DNA from: Myxococcus eversor
Lineage (GTDB): Bacteria; Myxococcota; Myxococcia; Myxococcales; Myxococcaceae
Direction of reading: 5' to 3'
Length of the DNA stretch: 64,000 bases
Assembly: GCF_010894455.1 (NCBI RefSeq)
Contig: NZ_JAAIXY010000009.1
Coordinates: 248,001 to 312,000 of the forward strand
Below are positions 1-8,525 of the stretch, in pieces (the first letter of the stretch is position 1; every line of letters starts with the position of its first letter). A program made the position numbers and the translations under genes. Below the pieces are notes generated by a model, which searched no databases, had not been told where the DNA came from, and was given only the letters and a program-made list of their open reading frames with translations.

Positions 1-16
1 AGCGCTCGCCCGAGGC

Positions 17-1450
17 TCAGGTCTCCGTCGGGGTGATGAGCTGCACCGTCTGGAAGGTGCCACCCTCGATGCGGAACAGCTCGTACTCGGATGGGGCCTC
101 GCCGGTGGCGTCGAAGTCCAGCATGCCGCTGGCGCCCTGCACGTTGATGACCTTGCCGGTGCTGACCTCGTTGCGCGCGTCGGTGAAGCGGCTGAAGCCC
201 AGGGGGTAGGTGGTGGCCGGGGTGCCCACGGGCGGCGTCAGCTTCGACAGGCCCACGGCGATGCGGTCTCCGGTGATGGGCTGCGGGTTGTTGACGTCCG
301 CCCCCGCGGCGTAGGCCGCGCCCAGCGCCACCAGGTACATGGCGTCGTAGGCGTGCGCGGTGAAGGAGAACTGGCCCGGGTCGGTGTTGTTGTTGGCCGC
401 GCGGAAGCGCTCCTTGAAGGTGTTGTACACGGTGTCGCCCGGACGGGCCTGCGCGGGAGAGGTGCCGTAGGCCCCTTCAATCTGGGTGCGCGCCGCGCCC
501 AGCGCCGTGAAGAGGCCCGAGTCCTTGCTGGCATCCGTGAAGAAGTAGACCTGCCCCGTGCGGCCCCGCGAGACGGCCTGGCTGATGATTTTCGCGTTGT
601 CCTCGGAGAAGCCCGCCATCACCGCCACGTCGGGCTTTGCGTCGACGAGGCGGGTCACCGCGGTGCTCACGTCCCCGTTGCGCTGGTACGGCGCGGAGGT
701 CGTCACCCGGCTGGAGCCCAGCCGGGTGAGAATCGTGTCGAACAGGCCCTGGCCATAGGCGTCGTCCACGTAGACCAGGCTCACGGAGCTCACGGCGGCG
801 AAGGGCCGGCTCTCGTCGGCCAGCGGCATGGCGTTGCGCACCAGGTCGGCGATGATGCGGCCCTGGAGCCGGTCCGAGGGCGCCGTGCGCCACACCAGGC
901 CCACGTCGCCGGACGCCGTCGTCTTGTCGCTCAGGTTGGCGATGTCCGCGCTGGTGGAGGTGTGCGTCATCAGCAGCACGTTGTTGGCGATGGTGACGCT
1001 GCTGACGGCGATGGTCTGCGCGCTGCCGGAGGTGAAGATGACCGGCACGCCCTTCTCCGTCACCAGCCACTCCGCCTGCGTCTTGGCCCGCGCCGGGTCG
1101 GAGCGGGTGTCGCAGATGAGGAGGTTGAAGCTCCGGCCGCCAATGCCCTCGCGCTGGTTGATCTCCGTGATGGCCAGCTTGATGGCGTTGAGCGCCTGGA
1201 CCTCCGACTCGTCCGGGCCGCCGGAGTTCGTCAGGGGCAGCGCCGCGCCCAGCAGGATGGGCCGTCCGGTGGTGGGGCCCACCACCTCGCCGCAGCCCTC
1301 CGGCTGGGGCAGGCAGAAGCCGGACGCCGAGCAGACCTGATTGGTGTCGCAGTCCGCGCTCGACTCACACTCGGTGAGGCCGCTCGCGGTGGTGAAGCTG
1401 CAGCCGGCCAGCAGCGCCGCGCAGCACGTCATGAGTCCCAGGGTCTTCAT
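17..1450 (-). CDS. ABC-type substrate-binding lipoprotein (periplasmic binding fold type I)
   Basis: A 477-residue lipoprotein. It has a short signal peptide with lipobox LLAGC (Cys17), then a Cys-rich stretch (about residues 27-53, seven Cys) and a branched-chain-amino-acid/ABC ligand-binding fold from about residue 65. That fold is recognised by the opening GRPILLGAALPLT segment and the later LVYVDDAYGQG and FTAHAYDAMYLVA segments. The ATG overlaps the stop codon of the upstream TPR gene by one base (TGATG), so the two are probably translated together. No permease or ATPase genes are near, so it may sense a ligand rather than feed an importer. The Cys-rich N-terminal insert is seen in many myxobacterial cell-surface lipoproteins and may form disulfides. 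The ligand is unknown. Confidence 0.85.
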   Translation of the reverse strand: MKTLGLMTCCAALLAGCSFTTASGLTECESSADCDTNQVCSASGFCLPQPEGCGEVVGPTTGRPILLGAALPLTNSGGPDESEVQALNAIKLAITEINQREGIGGRSFNLLICDTRSDPARAKTQAEWLVTEKGVPVIFTSGSAQTIAVSSVTIANNVLLMTHTSTSADIANLSDKTTASGDVGLVWRTAPSDRLQGRIIADLVRNAMPLADESRPFAAVSSVSLVYVDDAYGQGLFDTILTRLGSSRVTTSAPYQRNGDVSTAVTRLVDAKPDVAVMAGFSEDNAKIISQAVSRGRTGQVYFFTDASKDSGLFTALGAARTQIEGAYGTSPAQARPGDTVYNTFKERFRAANNNTDPGQFSFTAHAYDAMYLVALGAAYAAGADVNNPQPITGDRIAVGLSKLTPPVGTPATTYPLGFSRFTDARNEVSTGKVINVQGASGMLDFDATGEAPSEYELFRIEGGTFQTVQLITPTET

Positions 1451-2271
1451 CAGAAGCTGACCTCCAGGCCCGCGCCGGTACCGCGAGGCGCCAGCGTCAG
1501 CCGGACCTCGCCCTCCACGGGGGGGCCGTCTTTCGGATACAGGATGATGGCGGTGATGGCGCCGGCCAGGCCCACGCCGAAGCCGATGTCAGCGAGCAGC
1601 GCCTTGCTCTTGGTGCTGTCCGCGAAGGTCTGCTTGGTGTCTTCCGTGCGCGCCGCGTCGAACTTCTCGCGCTCGCTGGACGCCTGCATGCCGAAGAGCA
1701 CGCCCGCGCCCACGCCCAGCACGGCCACGCCGCCCACGGCGAACGCGGCGATCTTCTGCCGCTGGTAGGACTTCATCGCGCGAGCGAACTCGGCCTGCCG
1801 CTGCCGCTCGTTCTCCTCCTCCGCGCGCTTCGTCGCCAGTTGCTCCTCGTCCGCGCGGCGCCGGGCCGCGTCGGCCTCCTCCTGGAGCTTCTGGCGCTCG
1901 GCGTCGGCGGACGCCTGGGCCTGGTTCTCCTTGTCGAGCAGCATCCGCAGCTTGTCGATGCTGCGCGCGCTGCGCTTGAGCAGCGCCGGGTCCGTGCCCT
2001 CGGTGTTGCCGACGTACTGCTGGTACCAGGAGAGGGCCTCCTTCAAGTCGCCCGCGTTCTCCAGCGCCACGGCGATGTTGAAGATGAGGCGCGGGTTGGG
2101 CTGGGCCTCGTGGGCCTTCTTCAGCACCTCCGCCGCTTCGGCGTACTTGCCTGCCTGGTAGAGCCGCTCGCCGTCCTTGATGAGGGCCGCTGGATTCTTG
2201 GCGCCGCGCTGGGCGAGCGCCACCGGGGGCGACAGCACGAGTGCCGCCGACAAAACGAAGACCAGTCTCAT
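1450..2271 (-). CDS. TPR-repeat membrane/periplasmic protein of unknown function
   Basis: A 273-residue protein. The ATG at 2271 is preferred because it places a signal peptide (MRLVFVLSAALVLSPPVALA) at the N-terminus; an in-frame extension upstream would bury it. A TPR-like module (about residues 30-100, including GERLYQAGKYAEAAEVLKKAH) is followed by a long Glu/Ala/Arg-rich coiled coil (about 110-175). Two hydrophobic segments (about 180-200 and 230-250) come next. This architecture of TPR, coiled coil and C-terminal membrane segments is common in myxobacteria and has no assigned function. It is coupled to the downstream substrate-binding lipoprotein by a one-base TGATG overlap, so the pair may act together at the envelope. 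Confidence 0.8.
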   Translation of the reverse strand: MRLVFVLSAALVLSPPVALAQRGAKNPAALIKDGERLYQAGKYAEAAEVLKKAHEAQPNPRLIFNIAVALENAGDLKEALSWYQQYVGNTEGTDPALLKRSARSIDKLRMLLDKENQAQASADAERQKLQEEADAARRRADEEQLATKRAEEENERQRQAEFARAMKSYQRQKIAAFAVGGVAVLGVGAGVLFGMQASSEREKFDAARTEDTKQTFADSTKSKALLADIGFGVGLAGAITAIILYPKDGPPVEGEVRLTLAPRGTGAGLEVSF

Positions 2272-2341
2272 GATGGACACAAGCCTATCGCGGAGCCGGC
2301 CTTCGGTCGAAGAGGGGGACCTCACTCTTCGTGAAACGAGC

Positions 2342-2384
2342 CGGGGCCGCTCCTACCCAGCGAATGGGTCAGGAAGCGGCCCCG
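2342..2384 (-). terminator. Hairpin downstream of pckG
   Basis: A 10-bp GC-rich stem (2342-2351 with 2375-2384) with a second inner pairing (ACCC/GGGT) lies 31 bp beyond the pckG stop. On the minus strand the run after the hairpin has only a short T cluster, so it may be a weak intrinsic terminator or an mRNA 3'-end stabiliser that separates pckG from the TPR gene. Confidence 0.6.
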
Positions 2385-2415
2385 ACAGGTGCTTCAGGGC
2401 GCTACAGGCAGGCGA

Positions 2416-4209
2416 CTAGTTCTCCAGCCGCGAAATCAGCAGCTTGCGCTGGAGCGTCAGGGCCTCGGGAGCCTTGGTGCCCAGCTGCTCGAAGAAGACC
2501 TCCTGGCTCTTCAGCTCGGTCTTCCACTCGTCCTCCTTGATGGAGGTGGCCTCCGCGATGACGTCCGCGGGCACGTCCAGGCCCTTGAGGTTGAGGCCCT
2601 CGTCGGCGCGCGGCACCCAGCCCAGCAGCGTCTCCTTCGTGGGGACGCGGCCGTGCACGCGGTTCACCACCCACTCCAGCACGCGCATGTTGTCGCCGAA
2701 GCCCGGCCACAGGAACTTGCCGTTCTTGTCCTGCCGGAACCAGTTCACCTGGAAGATCTTCGGGAGCTGGGGAATGGTCTTCTGCATGTCCAGCCAGTGC
2801 TGGAGGTAGTCGCCCATGTGGTAGCCGCAGAAGGGCAGCATGGCCATCGGGTCGCGGCGCACCACGCCGACCTTGCCGGTGGCCGCGGCCGTCGTCTCGC
2901 TGCCCATCGTCGCGCCCAGGAACACGCCGTGGGTCCAGTTGAAGGCCTGGATGACGAGCGGAACCGTGGTGGAGCGACGGCCGCCGAAGATGAGGGCGGA
3001 GATGGGCACGCCCGTCGGGTCATTGGCCTTGGGGCTCAGCGCCGGGTTGTTGGACATGGGCGCGGTGAAGCGGCTGTTGGGGTGCGCCGCCTTCTCGGGG
3101 CTGCCCTTCTTCCAGGGGCGGCCCTGCCAGTCGGTGAGCTCCTCCGGAACCTCGCCGTCCTTGCCCTCCCACCACACGTCGCCGTCGGCCGTCATGGCCA
3201 CGTTCGTGAAGAGGGTGTCCTTGGAGATGGTCTCCATGGCGTTGGGGTTCGTCTTGTAGTTGGTGCCGGGGACGACGCCGAAGTAGCCGGCCTCCGGGTT
3301 GATGGCGTACAGGCGGCCATCCGGGCCCGGGCGCATCCAGGCGATGTCGTCGCCAACGGTCTCCACCTTCCAGCCCTTGTACTCGGCGGGCGGAATCATC
3401 ATCGCGAAGTTCGTCTTGCCGCAGGCGGACGGGAAGGCGGCGGCGACGTAGGTCGTCTCGCCCTTGGGGCTCGTCACGCCGAGGATGAGCATGTGCTCGG
3501 CGAGCCAGCCCTCCTCGCGGCCCAGGTAGCTGCCGATGCGCAGCGCGAGGCATTTCTTGCCCAGCAGCACGTTGCCGCCATATCCCGAGCCGAAGCTCCA
3601 GATGGTGTTGTCCTGGGGGAAGTGGCAGATGTAGCGGCGGTCCGGATTCACGTCGCCGGTGCTGTGCAGGCCGCGGTTGAAGTCGTCGCTGTCGCCCAGC
3701 ATGTCCAGCGCCTGCTTCCCCATGCGCGCCATGATGCGCATGTTGAGCACCACGTAGACGCTGTCGGTCAGCTCCACGCCGATCTTCGTGAAGGGGCTGC
3801 CGATGGGGCCCATGGCGTAGGGCACCACGTACATGGTGCGGCCCTTCATGCTGCCGGCGAAGTGCTGCTCCAGCTTGGTGTACGCCTCTTCCGGCTCCAT
3901 CCAGTTGTTGGTGGGGCCCGCGTCCGTCTTGTTGGGCGTACAGATGAACGTGAGGTGCTCCACGCGCGCCACGTCGTTCGGGTTGGAGCGGTGCAGATAG
4001 CAGCCCGGCCGCTTCTCCTGGTTCAGCGGGATGAGGATGCCCTCCGCCACCGCCTGGTCCGTGAAGCGCTTCTTCTCCTCCTCGGAGCCGTCGCACCAGA
4101 CGATGTTGTCCGGCTGGGTCATCTTGGCCATCTCGGCCACCCAGGCCAGCAGCGTGGGGTTCTTCGTGGGGGCCACTGAGGCCGCCGCCGCCACTTGCGT
4201 TGAAGCCAT
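2416..4209 (-). CDS. pckG: Phosphoenolpyruvate carboxykinase (GTP)
   Basis: A 597-residue cytosolic enzyme that converts oxaloacetate plus GTP to PEP, CO2 and GDP, the entry step of gluconeogenesis. This matters in an amino-acid-feeding predator. The kinase-1a P-loop ([10 protein letters not shown], about residues 256-265) and the following VGDDIAWM metal-binding motif are present. The length fits GTP-type enzymes (about 600 aa) and not ATP-type ones (about 530 aa). The ATG at 4209 was chosen over a longer frame because AAGGAAA lies just upstream and the MASTQ start fits the family. It is monocistronic: a hairpin follows it, and the divergent SLC13 transporter lies upstream. Confidence 0.97.
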   Translation of the reverse strand: MASTQVAAAASVAPTKNPTLLAWVAEMAKMTQPDNIVWCDGSEEEKKRFTDQAVAEGILIPLNQEKRPGCYLHRSNPNDVARVEHLTFICTPNKTDAGPTNNWMEPEEAYTKLEQHFAGSMKGRTMYVVPYAMGPIGSPFTKIGVELTDSVYVVLNMRIMARMGKQALDMLGDSDDFNRGLHSTGDVNPDRRYICHFPQDNTIWSFGSGYGGNVLLGKKCLALRIGSYLGREEGWLAEHMLILGVTSPKGETTYVAAAFPSACGKTNFAMMIPPAEYKGWKVETVGDDIAWMRPGPDGRLYAINPEAGYFGVVPGTNYKTNPNAMETISKDTLFTNVAMTADGDVWWEGKDGEVPEELTDWQGRPWKKGSPEKAAHPNSRFTAPMSNNPALSPKANDPTGVPISALIFGGRRSTTVPLVIQAFNWTHGVFLGATMGSETTAAATGKVGVVRRDPMAMLPFCGYHMGDYLQHWLDMQKTIPQLPKIFQVNWFRQDKNGKFLWPGFGDNMRVLEWVVNRVHGRVPTKETLLGWVPRADEGLNLKGLDVPADVIAEATSIKEDEWKTELKSQEVFFEQLGTKAPEALTLQRKLLISRLEN

Positions 4210-4434
4210 GGAAGTTTCCTTGTGTTGTCTCAAGAGAGGGGACTCCCGATCCGGGTGAAAAAGGGCGAGGACCCTACCAGCGGGAGAGACGACAAAACTT
4301 CTGGAAGGGGCGCCCAAAAGCAACTGGCGTCCGGCAGTCAACCGCCCCTCCAGGCAGGGCTCTCCTAATTCCACTTATCAGCGCCCGGGCATCTAGTAGT
4401 TGACGGCGCGGTGCGGCAGGGACTCACTTCTCGC
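4210..4434. other. Intergenic region between divergent pckG and SLC13 transporter genes
   Basis: About 225 bp that should hold the promoters of both divergent genes. I see no convincing consensus -35/-10 pair or operator on either strand. A TTGAC motif at about 4400-4404 on the plus strand lacks a matching -10 element. Confidence 0.5.
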
Positions 4435-4470
4435 ACCCGGAGGGTACAGGTTGGGACCCCTCCGGGTTTT
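4435..4470 (+). promoter_or_regulatory. Leader hairpin with T-run abutting the transporter start codon
   Basis: A perfect 10-bp stem (4435-4444 with 4458-4467) and a 13-nt loop are followed by a T-run that runs straight into the ATG at 4471. The geometry resembles an intrinsic terminator or attenuator placed in the leader. The only GGAGG (4439-4443) is locked in the stem and is too far upstream to serve as the Shine-Dalgarno sequence for this ATG. Function is inferred from shape only. Confidence 0.5.
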
Positions 4471-6501
4471 ATGACCATCGCCATCGTGCTGGGCATCGTC
4501 GTCGTCGCGCTGGTGTTGTTCACCCTGGACACCATTCCCATCGAGGTCAGCTCGCTGGGGGTGGTGTGCCTGTTGGCGCTGACCGGCGTGTTGACGCCCG
4601 CGCAGGCGTTCGAGGGCTTCAGCAACGACACGGTCATCTTCATCTTCACCCTGCTGGCGATGACGCAGGGGCTGGCCTCCACGGGCGTGGTGCAGCTCGT
4701 CGGGCAGCGGCTGGCCTTCTTCGCGCGCTTCGGCCACCAGACCTTCGTCATGGCGATGATGGTGGTGGTGGCGGTGTTCTCGTCCGTCATCTCCAACACG
4801 GTGACGACGGCGGCGTTCCTGCCGGTGGCGATTGGCGCGGCGAACCGGGCCAAGGTGCCCAAGAGCAAGGTGCTGCTGCCGCTGGCGTATGCGTCGATGC
4901 TGGGCGGCATGGTGTTCCTGTTCGGCACGTCCACCAACCTCGTGATGTCCGCGGCGCTGGAACGCATGGGGATGCGGGGCATCGGCGTGGCGGAGCTGGC
5001 GCCCGTGGGCCTGCCGGTGGCCATCCTCGGCATCTTCGTCGTGGTGCTGCTGGGGCCGCTCCTGTTGCCCTCGCGCGAGGGCAAGGGCGGTGAGGAGGAG
5101 TGGACGCTGCGCGACTACCTCACGGAGGCGGTGCTGACGGAGGACTCGCGCTACATCGACAAGCCGCTGGCGGAAATCACCGAGGGCCTGGGCCTGCGCG
5201 TCATCGGCATCGTCCGCGACGGGCGCGCGGTGTCGGCCGTGCCCACGGAGGTGTTGCGCGGGGACGAGCGGCTCCTGGTGGAGGGCACGCGCGAGGACAT
5301 CCTCCGGGTGAAGGATTTGCGGGGCATCGAGATTCGCCCGGACCTGCGGCTGGCGGACGAGGAGCAACTCGACAAGGACACCGCGCTGGTGGAGGCCTCG
5401 GTGCCGTCGGGCAGCCCGCTGGTGGGCCGGAGCCTGAAGGAGGCGCTCTTCGTGGAGCGCTTCGGGCTGGTGTCGCTGGCGCTGCACCGCCACCCCAGCA
5501 TCCAGCGCGTCACCAAGCTCCAGTTGCTGGGCCGCATCTTCGGCGAGCGGCGCATGTCGCTGTTGCCGCTCGCGGTGGGAGACGTGCTGCTCTTGCGCGG
5601 ACCTCGGGCGAAGGTCGCGGAGCTGGCGGACGGCGGCGCCCTGGTGGTGCTGAGCGGCCACGACTACCAGCCGCCGCGCTACGGCAAGGCGCTGCTGGCG
5701 GTGACGCTGTTCCTGGGGGCGCTCGCGGCGGGCTCGCTGGATATCGTGCCGCTGTCGGTGGCGGGGCTCACCGGCATGCTGGCGATGATTGCGACGGGCT
5801 GCGTGGACGCGCGCAAGGCCTTCCGGGTGGACTGGCGCGTGGTGCTGCTCATCGGGTCGATGATGGCGCTGGGGCTGGCCATGGAGGTGAGCGGCGCGGG
5901 GAGGTTCCTGGGCCAGCGGGTGGCGGAGCTGGGCGACTACGGCGGGCCGCGCACGGTGCTGGTGGCGCTGATGCTGCTCACCATCATCCTGTCCGCGCCG
6001 ATGTCGAATCAGGCCGCCGCGCTGGTGGTGCTGCCGGTGGCCCTCAACGCGGCAACGCAACTGGGCGTGGACATGCGGCCGTTCGCCATGGGCGTGACGC
6101 TGGCGGCGAGCTGCTCGTTCATCACCCCGCTGGAGCCCAGCTGCGTGCTCGTCTACGGGCCGGGGCACTACCGCTTCACCGACTTCTTCCGGCTGGGCAC
6201 GCCGCTCACCGCGCTCCTGCTCTGCGTGCTGACGGTGGCGGTGCCGTGGGTGTGGCCGTTCGACGGGGCGAAGGCCCAGGCGTCCGTGTCAGTGGATGGC
6301 GGCGCGCAGGCCGACCTCGTCCAGCACGCGCGCCTCGTGGCCGAGCATCCACTCCAGTCGCTCGCGCACGGGGGCCTCATCGCCTCCGTTGGCGGTGACG
6401 GCCAGGCGGAAGAAGAGCGACTGGTGCCCGTCCTCGGACTGGGCCAGCTCTCCGTAGAAGCGGGCGAGCGCCGGGTCCGTGAGGCCTTCGGCGAGCAGTG
6501 A
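4471..6501 (+). CDS. SLC13-family anion transporter with two TrkA-C domains
   Basis: Inner-membrane transporter of the SLC13/divalent anion:Na+ symporter family. Transmembrane block one (about residues 1-195) contains the SNT signature (SNTVTTAAFLPVA) and FLFGTSTNLVMS. Two cytosolic TrkA-C (RCK_C) domains lie at about 213-300 and 308-385. A second membrane block (about 400-598) contains SNQAAALVVLP and SFITPLEPSCV. Family members normally end just after the last helix, about residue 600. Here about 78 further residues of non-membrane sequence run antisense into the 3' end of miaE (6289-6501) before a stop. Either the native stop is lost or the two genes truly overlap. The substrate (sulfate, dicarboxylate or other) cannot be told. 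Start: MTIAIVLG; a GTG at 4411 is an alternative. Confidence 0.85.
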   Translation: MTIAIVLGIVVVALVLFTLDTIPIEVSSLGVVCLLALTGVLTPAQAFEGFSNDTVIFIFTLLAMTQGLASTGVVQLVGQRLAFFARFGHQTFVMAMMVVVAVFSSVISNTVTTAAFLPVAIGAANRAKVPKSKVLLPLAYASMLGGMVFLFGTSTNLVMSAALERMGMRGIGVAELAPVGLPVAILGIFVVVLLGPLLLPSREGKGGEEEWTLRDYLTEAVLTEDSRYIDKPLAEITEGLGLRVIGIVRDGRAVSAVPTEVLRGDERLLVEGTREDILRVKDLRGIEIRPDLRLADEEQLDKDTALVEASVPSGSPLVGRSLKEALFVERFGLVSLALHRHPSIQRVTKLQLLGRIFGERRMSLLPLAVGDVLLLRGPRAKVAELADGGALVVLSGHDYQPPRYGKALLAVTLFLGALAAGSLDIVPLSVAGLTGMLAMIATGCVDARKAFRVDWRVVLLIGSMMALGLAMEVSGAGRFLGQRVAELGDYGGPRTVLVALMLLTIILSAPMSNQAAALVVLPVALNAATQLGVDMRPFAMGVTLAASCSFITPLEPSCVLVYGPGHYRFTDFFRLGTPLTALLLCVLTVAVPWVWPFDGAKAQASVSVDGGAQADLVQHARLVAEHPLQSLAHGGLIASVGGDGQAEEERLVPVLGLGQLSVEAGERRVREAFGEQ

Positions 6502-6912
6502 CAGCCGCTCGCAGGAGCGCGCCTCGATGACGGCGGCGACGAGCAGCCGGTCCAACCTGCGCTCCAACGCCGGCGTGCGCACCAGCTTCTGGAGTCCCTG
6601 GGCGTACGGGTCCCCCGCGTCCTTGGTGAGCGTCAGCCCGCGCGCCTCCATCAATTCGAGCACGCGGGCCAGGTGCGCGCTCTCCTCCCGCGCCAGCCGA
6701 GCCATCTGCGCCGGCAGGCCCGGCAGGTCCGGGTACGCCTGGAGCATGGAGAGGGCGTTGGCCGCGGCCTTCTTCTCGCAGTGGGCGTGGTCCACCAGCA
6801 CCGCGTCGAAGTGCTCCAGCGCCAGCGGGAGCCAGCGCGGGTCCGTGGCGCGATGGAGGATGACGGGGCCCTCTCCAGAGAGGGGACGGCGGGAAGGCGT
6901 GGGACGGCTCAT
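6289..6912 (-). CDS. miaE: tRNA-(ms2io6A37) hydroxylase
   Basis: A 207-residue diiron, ferritin-like monooxygenase that hydroxylates the isopentenyl group of ms2i6A at position 37 of tRNAs. The four-helix ligand pattern is visible: HCEKKAA, EESAH, EARSCER and SEDGHQ supply the Glu/His iron ligands. ATG at 6912 is preferred over an in-frame GTG 27 bp upstream, which adds residues outside the family core. It is convergent with the SLC13 gene, whose frame covers the last 213 bp of miaE on the other strand. The acetyltransferase gene lies 42 bp upstream on the same strand. Confidence 0.93.
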   Translation of the reverse strand: MSRPTPSRRPLSGEGPVILHRATDPRWLPLALEHFDAVLVDHAHCEKKAAANALSMLQAYPDLPGLPAQMARLAREESAHLARVLELMEARGLTLTKDAGDPYAQGLQKLVRTPALERRLDRLLVAAVIEARSCERLSLLAEGLTDPALARFYGELAQSEDGHQSLFFRLAVTANGGDEAPVRERLEWMLGHEARVLDEVGLRAAIH

Positions 6913-6954
6913 GGAGGGCGCGGACCGTACCGCATCCACACCCAGGGCCGCGAG

Positions 6955-7791
6955 CTACTCCACCAGCACCAGGCGCCACGTGCGGCCGGCCAGGTAGCCG
7001 ACCTTGCGGGCGATGCGCGCGGTGCTCTCGTCGCGCTCGTCCACGCGCATCGTCAGCCGGGGCAGCGAGGACAACAGGTGCCGGGAAATCTGCCCCAGGC
7101 ACAGCGTCGCGTGGCCCTTCTTGCGCTCGGCGGGGATGGTGTACAGGCCCTCCAGCTCCGCGCCGTACTGGGAGCGGCTGCCGATGTCGACCTTGAGCAC
7201 CAGCGCGTCCTTCTCCTCCAGCACGTACGTGCGGCGCTGGCGCACGCGCTGGATGACTCGCGCCTCGTAGCCGCGCGGGTCCTCCGACAGCGGGTCTCTC
7301 TCCAGGGCCTCGCGCACGTAGCCCTGGGCCAGGGGGAGCAGCCGGGGCAGGTCCTCCTCGCGGGCCAGCCGGAGGAGGGGATTGGTGAAGGGCCCCAGGT
7401 CATCCGCGGAGACGGAGAACAGCCGCTGGGTGCGCGACAGGCGGGGCTTGCCGGGGGCCAGGCTGCGCAGGAGCGCGTCCACGGAGGACTTGTCGCCCAC
7501 GGTGGCGCGCAGGCGCAGCGAGGAGGCGAGCGCGTCCGCGATGACGCTGGTGGCGCTGGCGTCGCTGGCGCTGGGGACGACGAGGCCTCCCTCACCGCCC
7601 ACGAAGACGGCGGCGGTGAGCGCCTGGTTGTCGAAGCGGCCGTAGAAGGCGAAGGGGATGCGGCCCCGCGCGGCGATGCCGAACTCCTCCAGCAACCCCA
7701 GCAGGTAGAGGTTGTGGACCGGGTCCTTCGAAAGCAGCGCCCGCAGGGCATCCGCGTCCTGAGGGCCTAGCTGTTCGACGGAGACGGGCAT
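6955..7791 (-). CDS. GNAT-family N-acetyltransferase
   Basis: A 278-residue cytosolic protein. The C-terminal half (about 130-278) is a GNAT fold with an acetyl-CoA-binding segment beginning LEGLYTIPAERKKGHA, close to the Q/RxxGxG/A motif, and ending in a typical MRVDERDESTARIARKVGY segment. The N-terminal half (about 1-125) resembles the DUF4081-type domain found in actinobacterial and myxobacterial GNATs (SKDPVHNLYLLGLLEEFG). The substrate is unknown. It shares strand and a short gap with miaE downstream. Confidence 0.85.
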   Translation of the reverse strand: MPVSVEQLGPQDADALRALLSKDPVHNLYLLGLLEEFGIAARGRIPFAFYGRFDNQALTAAVFVGGEGGLVVPSASDASATSVIADALASSLRLRATVGDKSSVDALLRSLAPGKPRLSRTQRLFSVSADDLGPFTNPLLRLAREEDLPRLLPLAQGYVREALERDPLSEDPRGYEARVIQRVRQRRTYVLEEKDALVLKVDIGSRSQYGAELEGLYTIPAERKKGHATLCLGQISRHLLSSLPRLTMRVDERDESTARIARKVGYLAGRTWRLVLVE

Positions 7792-7833
7792 TGAGGGGCG
7801 TGGGGGTCTCGGGACCTTACGCAGAACCGGGGC

Positions 7834-8460
7834 TCACGGGCCAGCCTCCTGGGGTACGCGGAATTCAAAGGGATACACCACCGTGGCGCTTCCGCCCCGG
7901 GAGGACGTCTGGAACCGGGCGTCCAGGAGCGAATCCAGGACGCACGCCTGCACCATGGGGTCCGGAATGGTGCTCACCAGCAGCTCCCCCCGTCTCATTT
8001 CGCCGGTGCCCCCACCCCGGGCCTCGATGAGGAAGCGAATCTTCACGCCCTGTGGGCCCCGGTTTCGCTGTGCGGCGTCCTGGAAACATTGCTGCACGAG
8101 CGGAGTGACGGCCTTGATGGCGGCCTGGAAGTCCGCGGGCGCGAGGTCCCCCTCGACGGACTCGATGATGGGCTCGGTGGTGATGACGCGGCGCAGGTCG
8201 GGCTGGTCGGGGCCGGGGAGGACGGGCACGGCGGTCTGCGGGGAGGGGAAGGCGGGGGGCGGGACGACGGGAGGGGGCCTGCGCGGGGGAGGCGTGGGCT
8301 CCGGGCGGACGGGTGCCTCGACGACGGGCGGTGGCTCGTCCGGGGGCGGGACGTAGACGGGCTGGGTGAGCCAGTAGGCCAGGGCGGCGATGAGCAGGAG
8401 GAGGCCCAGGCAGACCAGCGGGACGGTGACCCAACGGGTGGTGGAGCTCTGTCGAGACAT
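7834..8460 (-). CDS. TonB-like protein with AgmX/PglI C-terminal domain
   Basis: A 208-residue protein. A single N-terminal transmembrane helix (about residues 12-32) is followed by a Pro-rich periplasmic linker (about 35-85) and a C-terminal globular domain (about 95-208). The C-terminal domain (ITTEPI, a VQQCFQDA helix, KIRFLIEARGGG, AQFQTSSRGGSATVVYPFEF-like end) matches the AgmX/PglI C-terminal (TonB_C-related) family that is expanded in myxobacteria. Such proteins couple inner-membrane energy to envelope machines; the GltG gene at the right end of this window carries the same domain type. No ExbB/ExbD genes are adjacent, so its motor and client are unknown. Confidence 0.75.
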   Translation of the reverse strand: MSRQSSTTRWVTVPLVCLGLLLLIAALAYWLTQPVYVPPPDEPPPVVEAPVRPEPTPPPRRPPPVVPPPAFPSPQTAVPVLPGPDQPDLRRVITTEPIIESVEGDLAPADFQAAIKAVTPLVQQCFQDAAQRNRGPQGVKIRFLIEARGGGTGEMRRGELLVSTIPDPMVQACVLDSLLDARFQTSSRGGSATVVYPFEFRVPQEAGP

Positions 8461-8525
8461 AGGCTCGGTGGGGTGCGGGGAGAGGCCAGGGGCAGGATAT
8501 GCCCGGGTTCGGTGTCGGTGTTCGC

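Noticed and set aside
353-1768. A 471-codon open frame on the plus strand
   Set aside because: It crosses two well-supported minus-strand genes and has shadow-like composition.
2389-4179. A 596-codon open frame antisense to pckG
   Set aside because: pckG is clear by motifs and length; the antisense frame is compositional.
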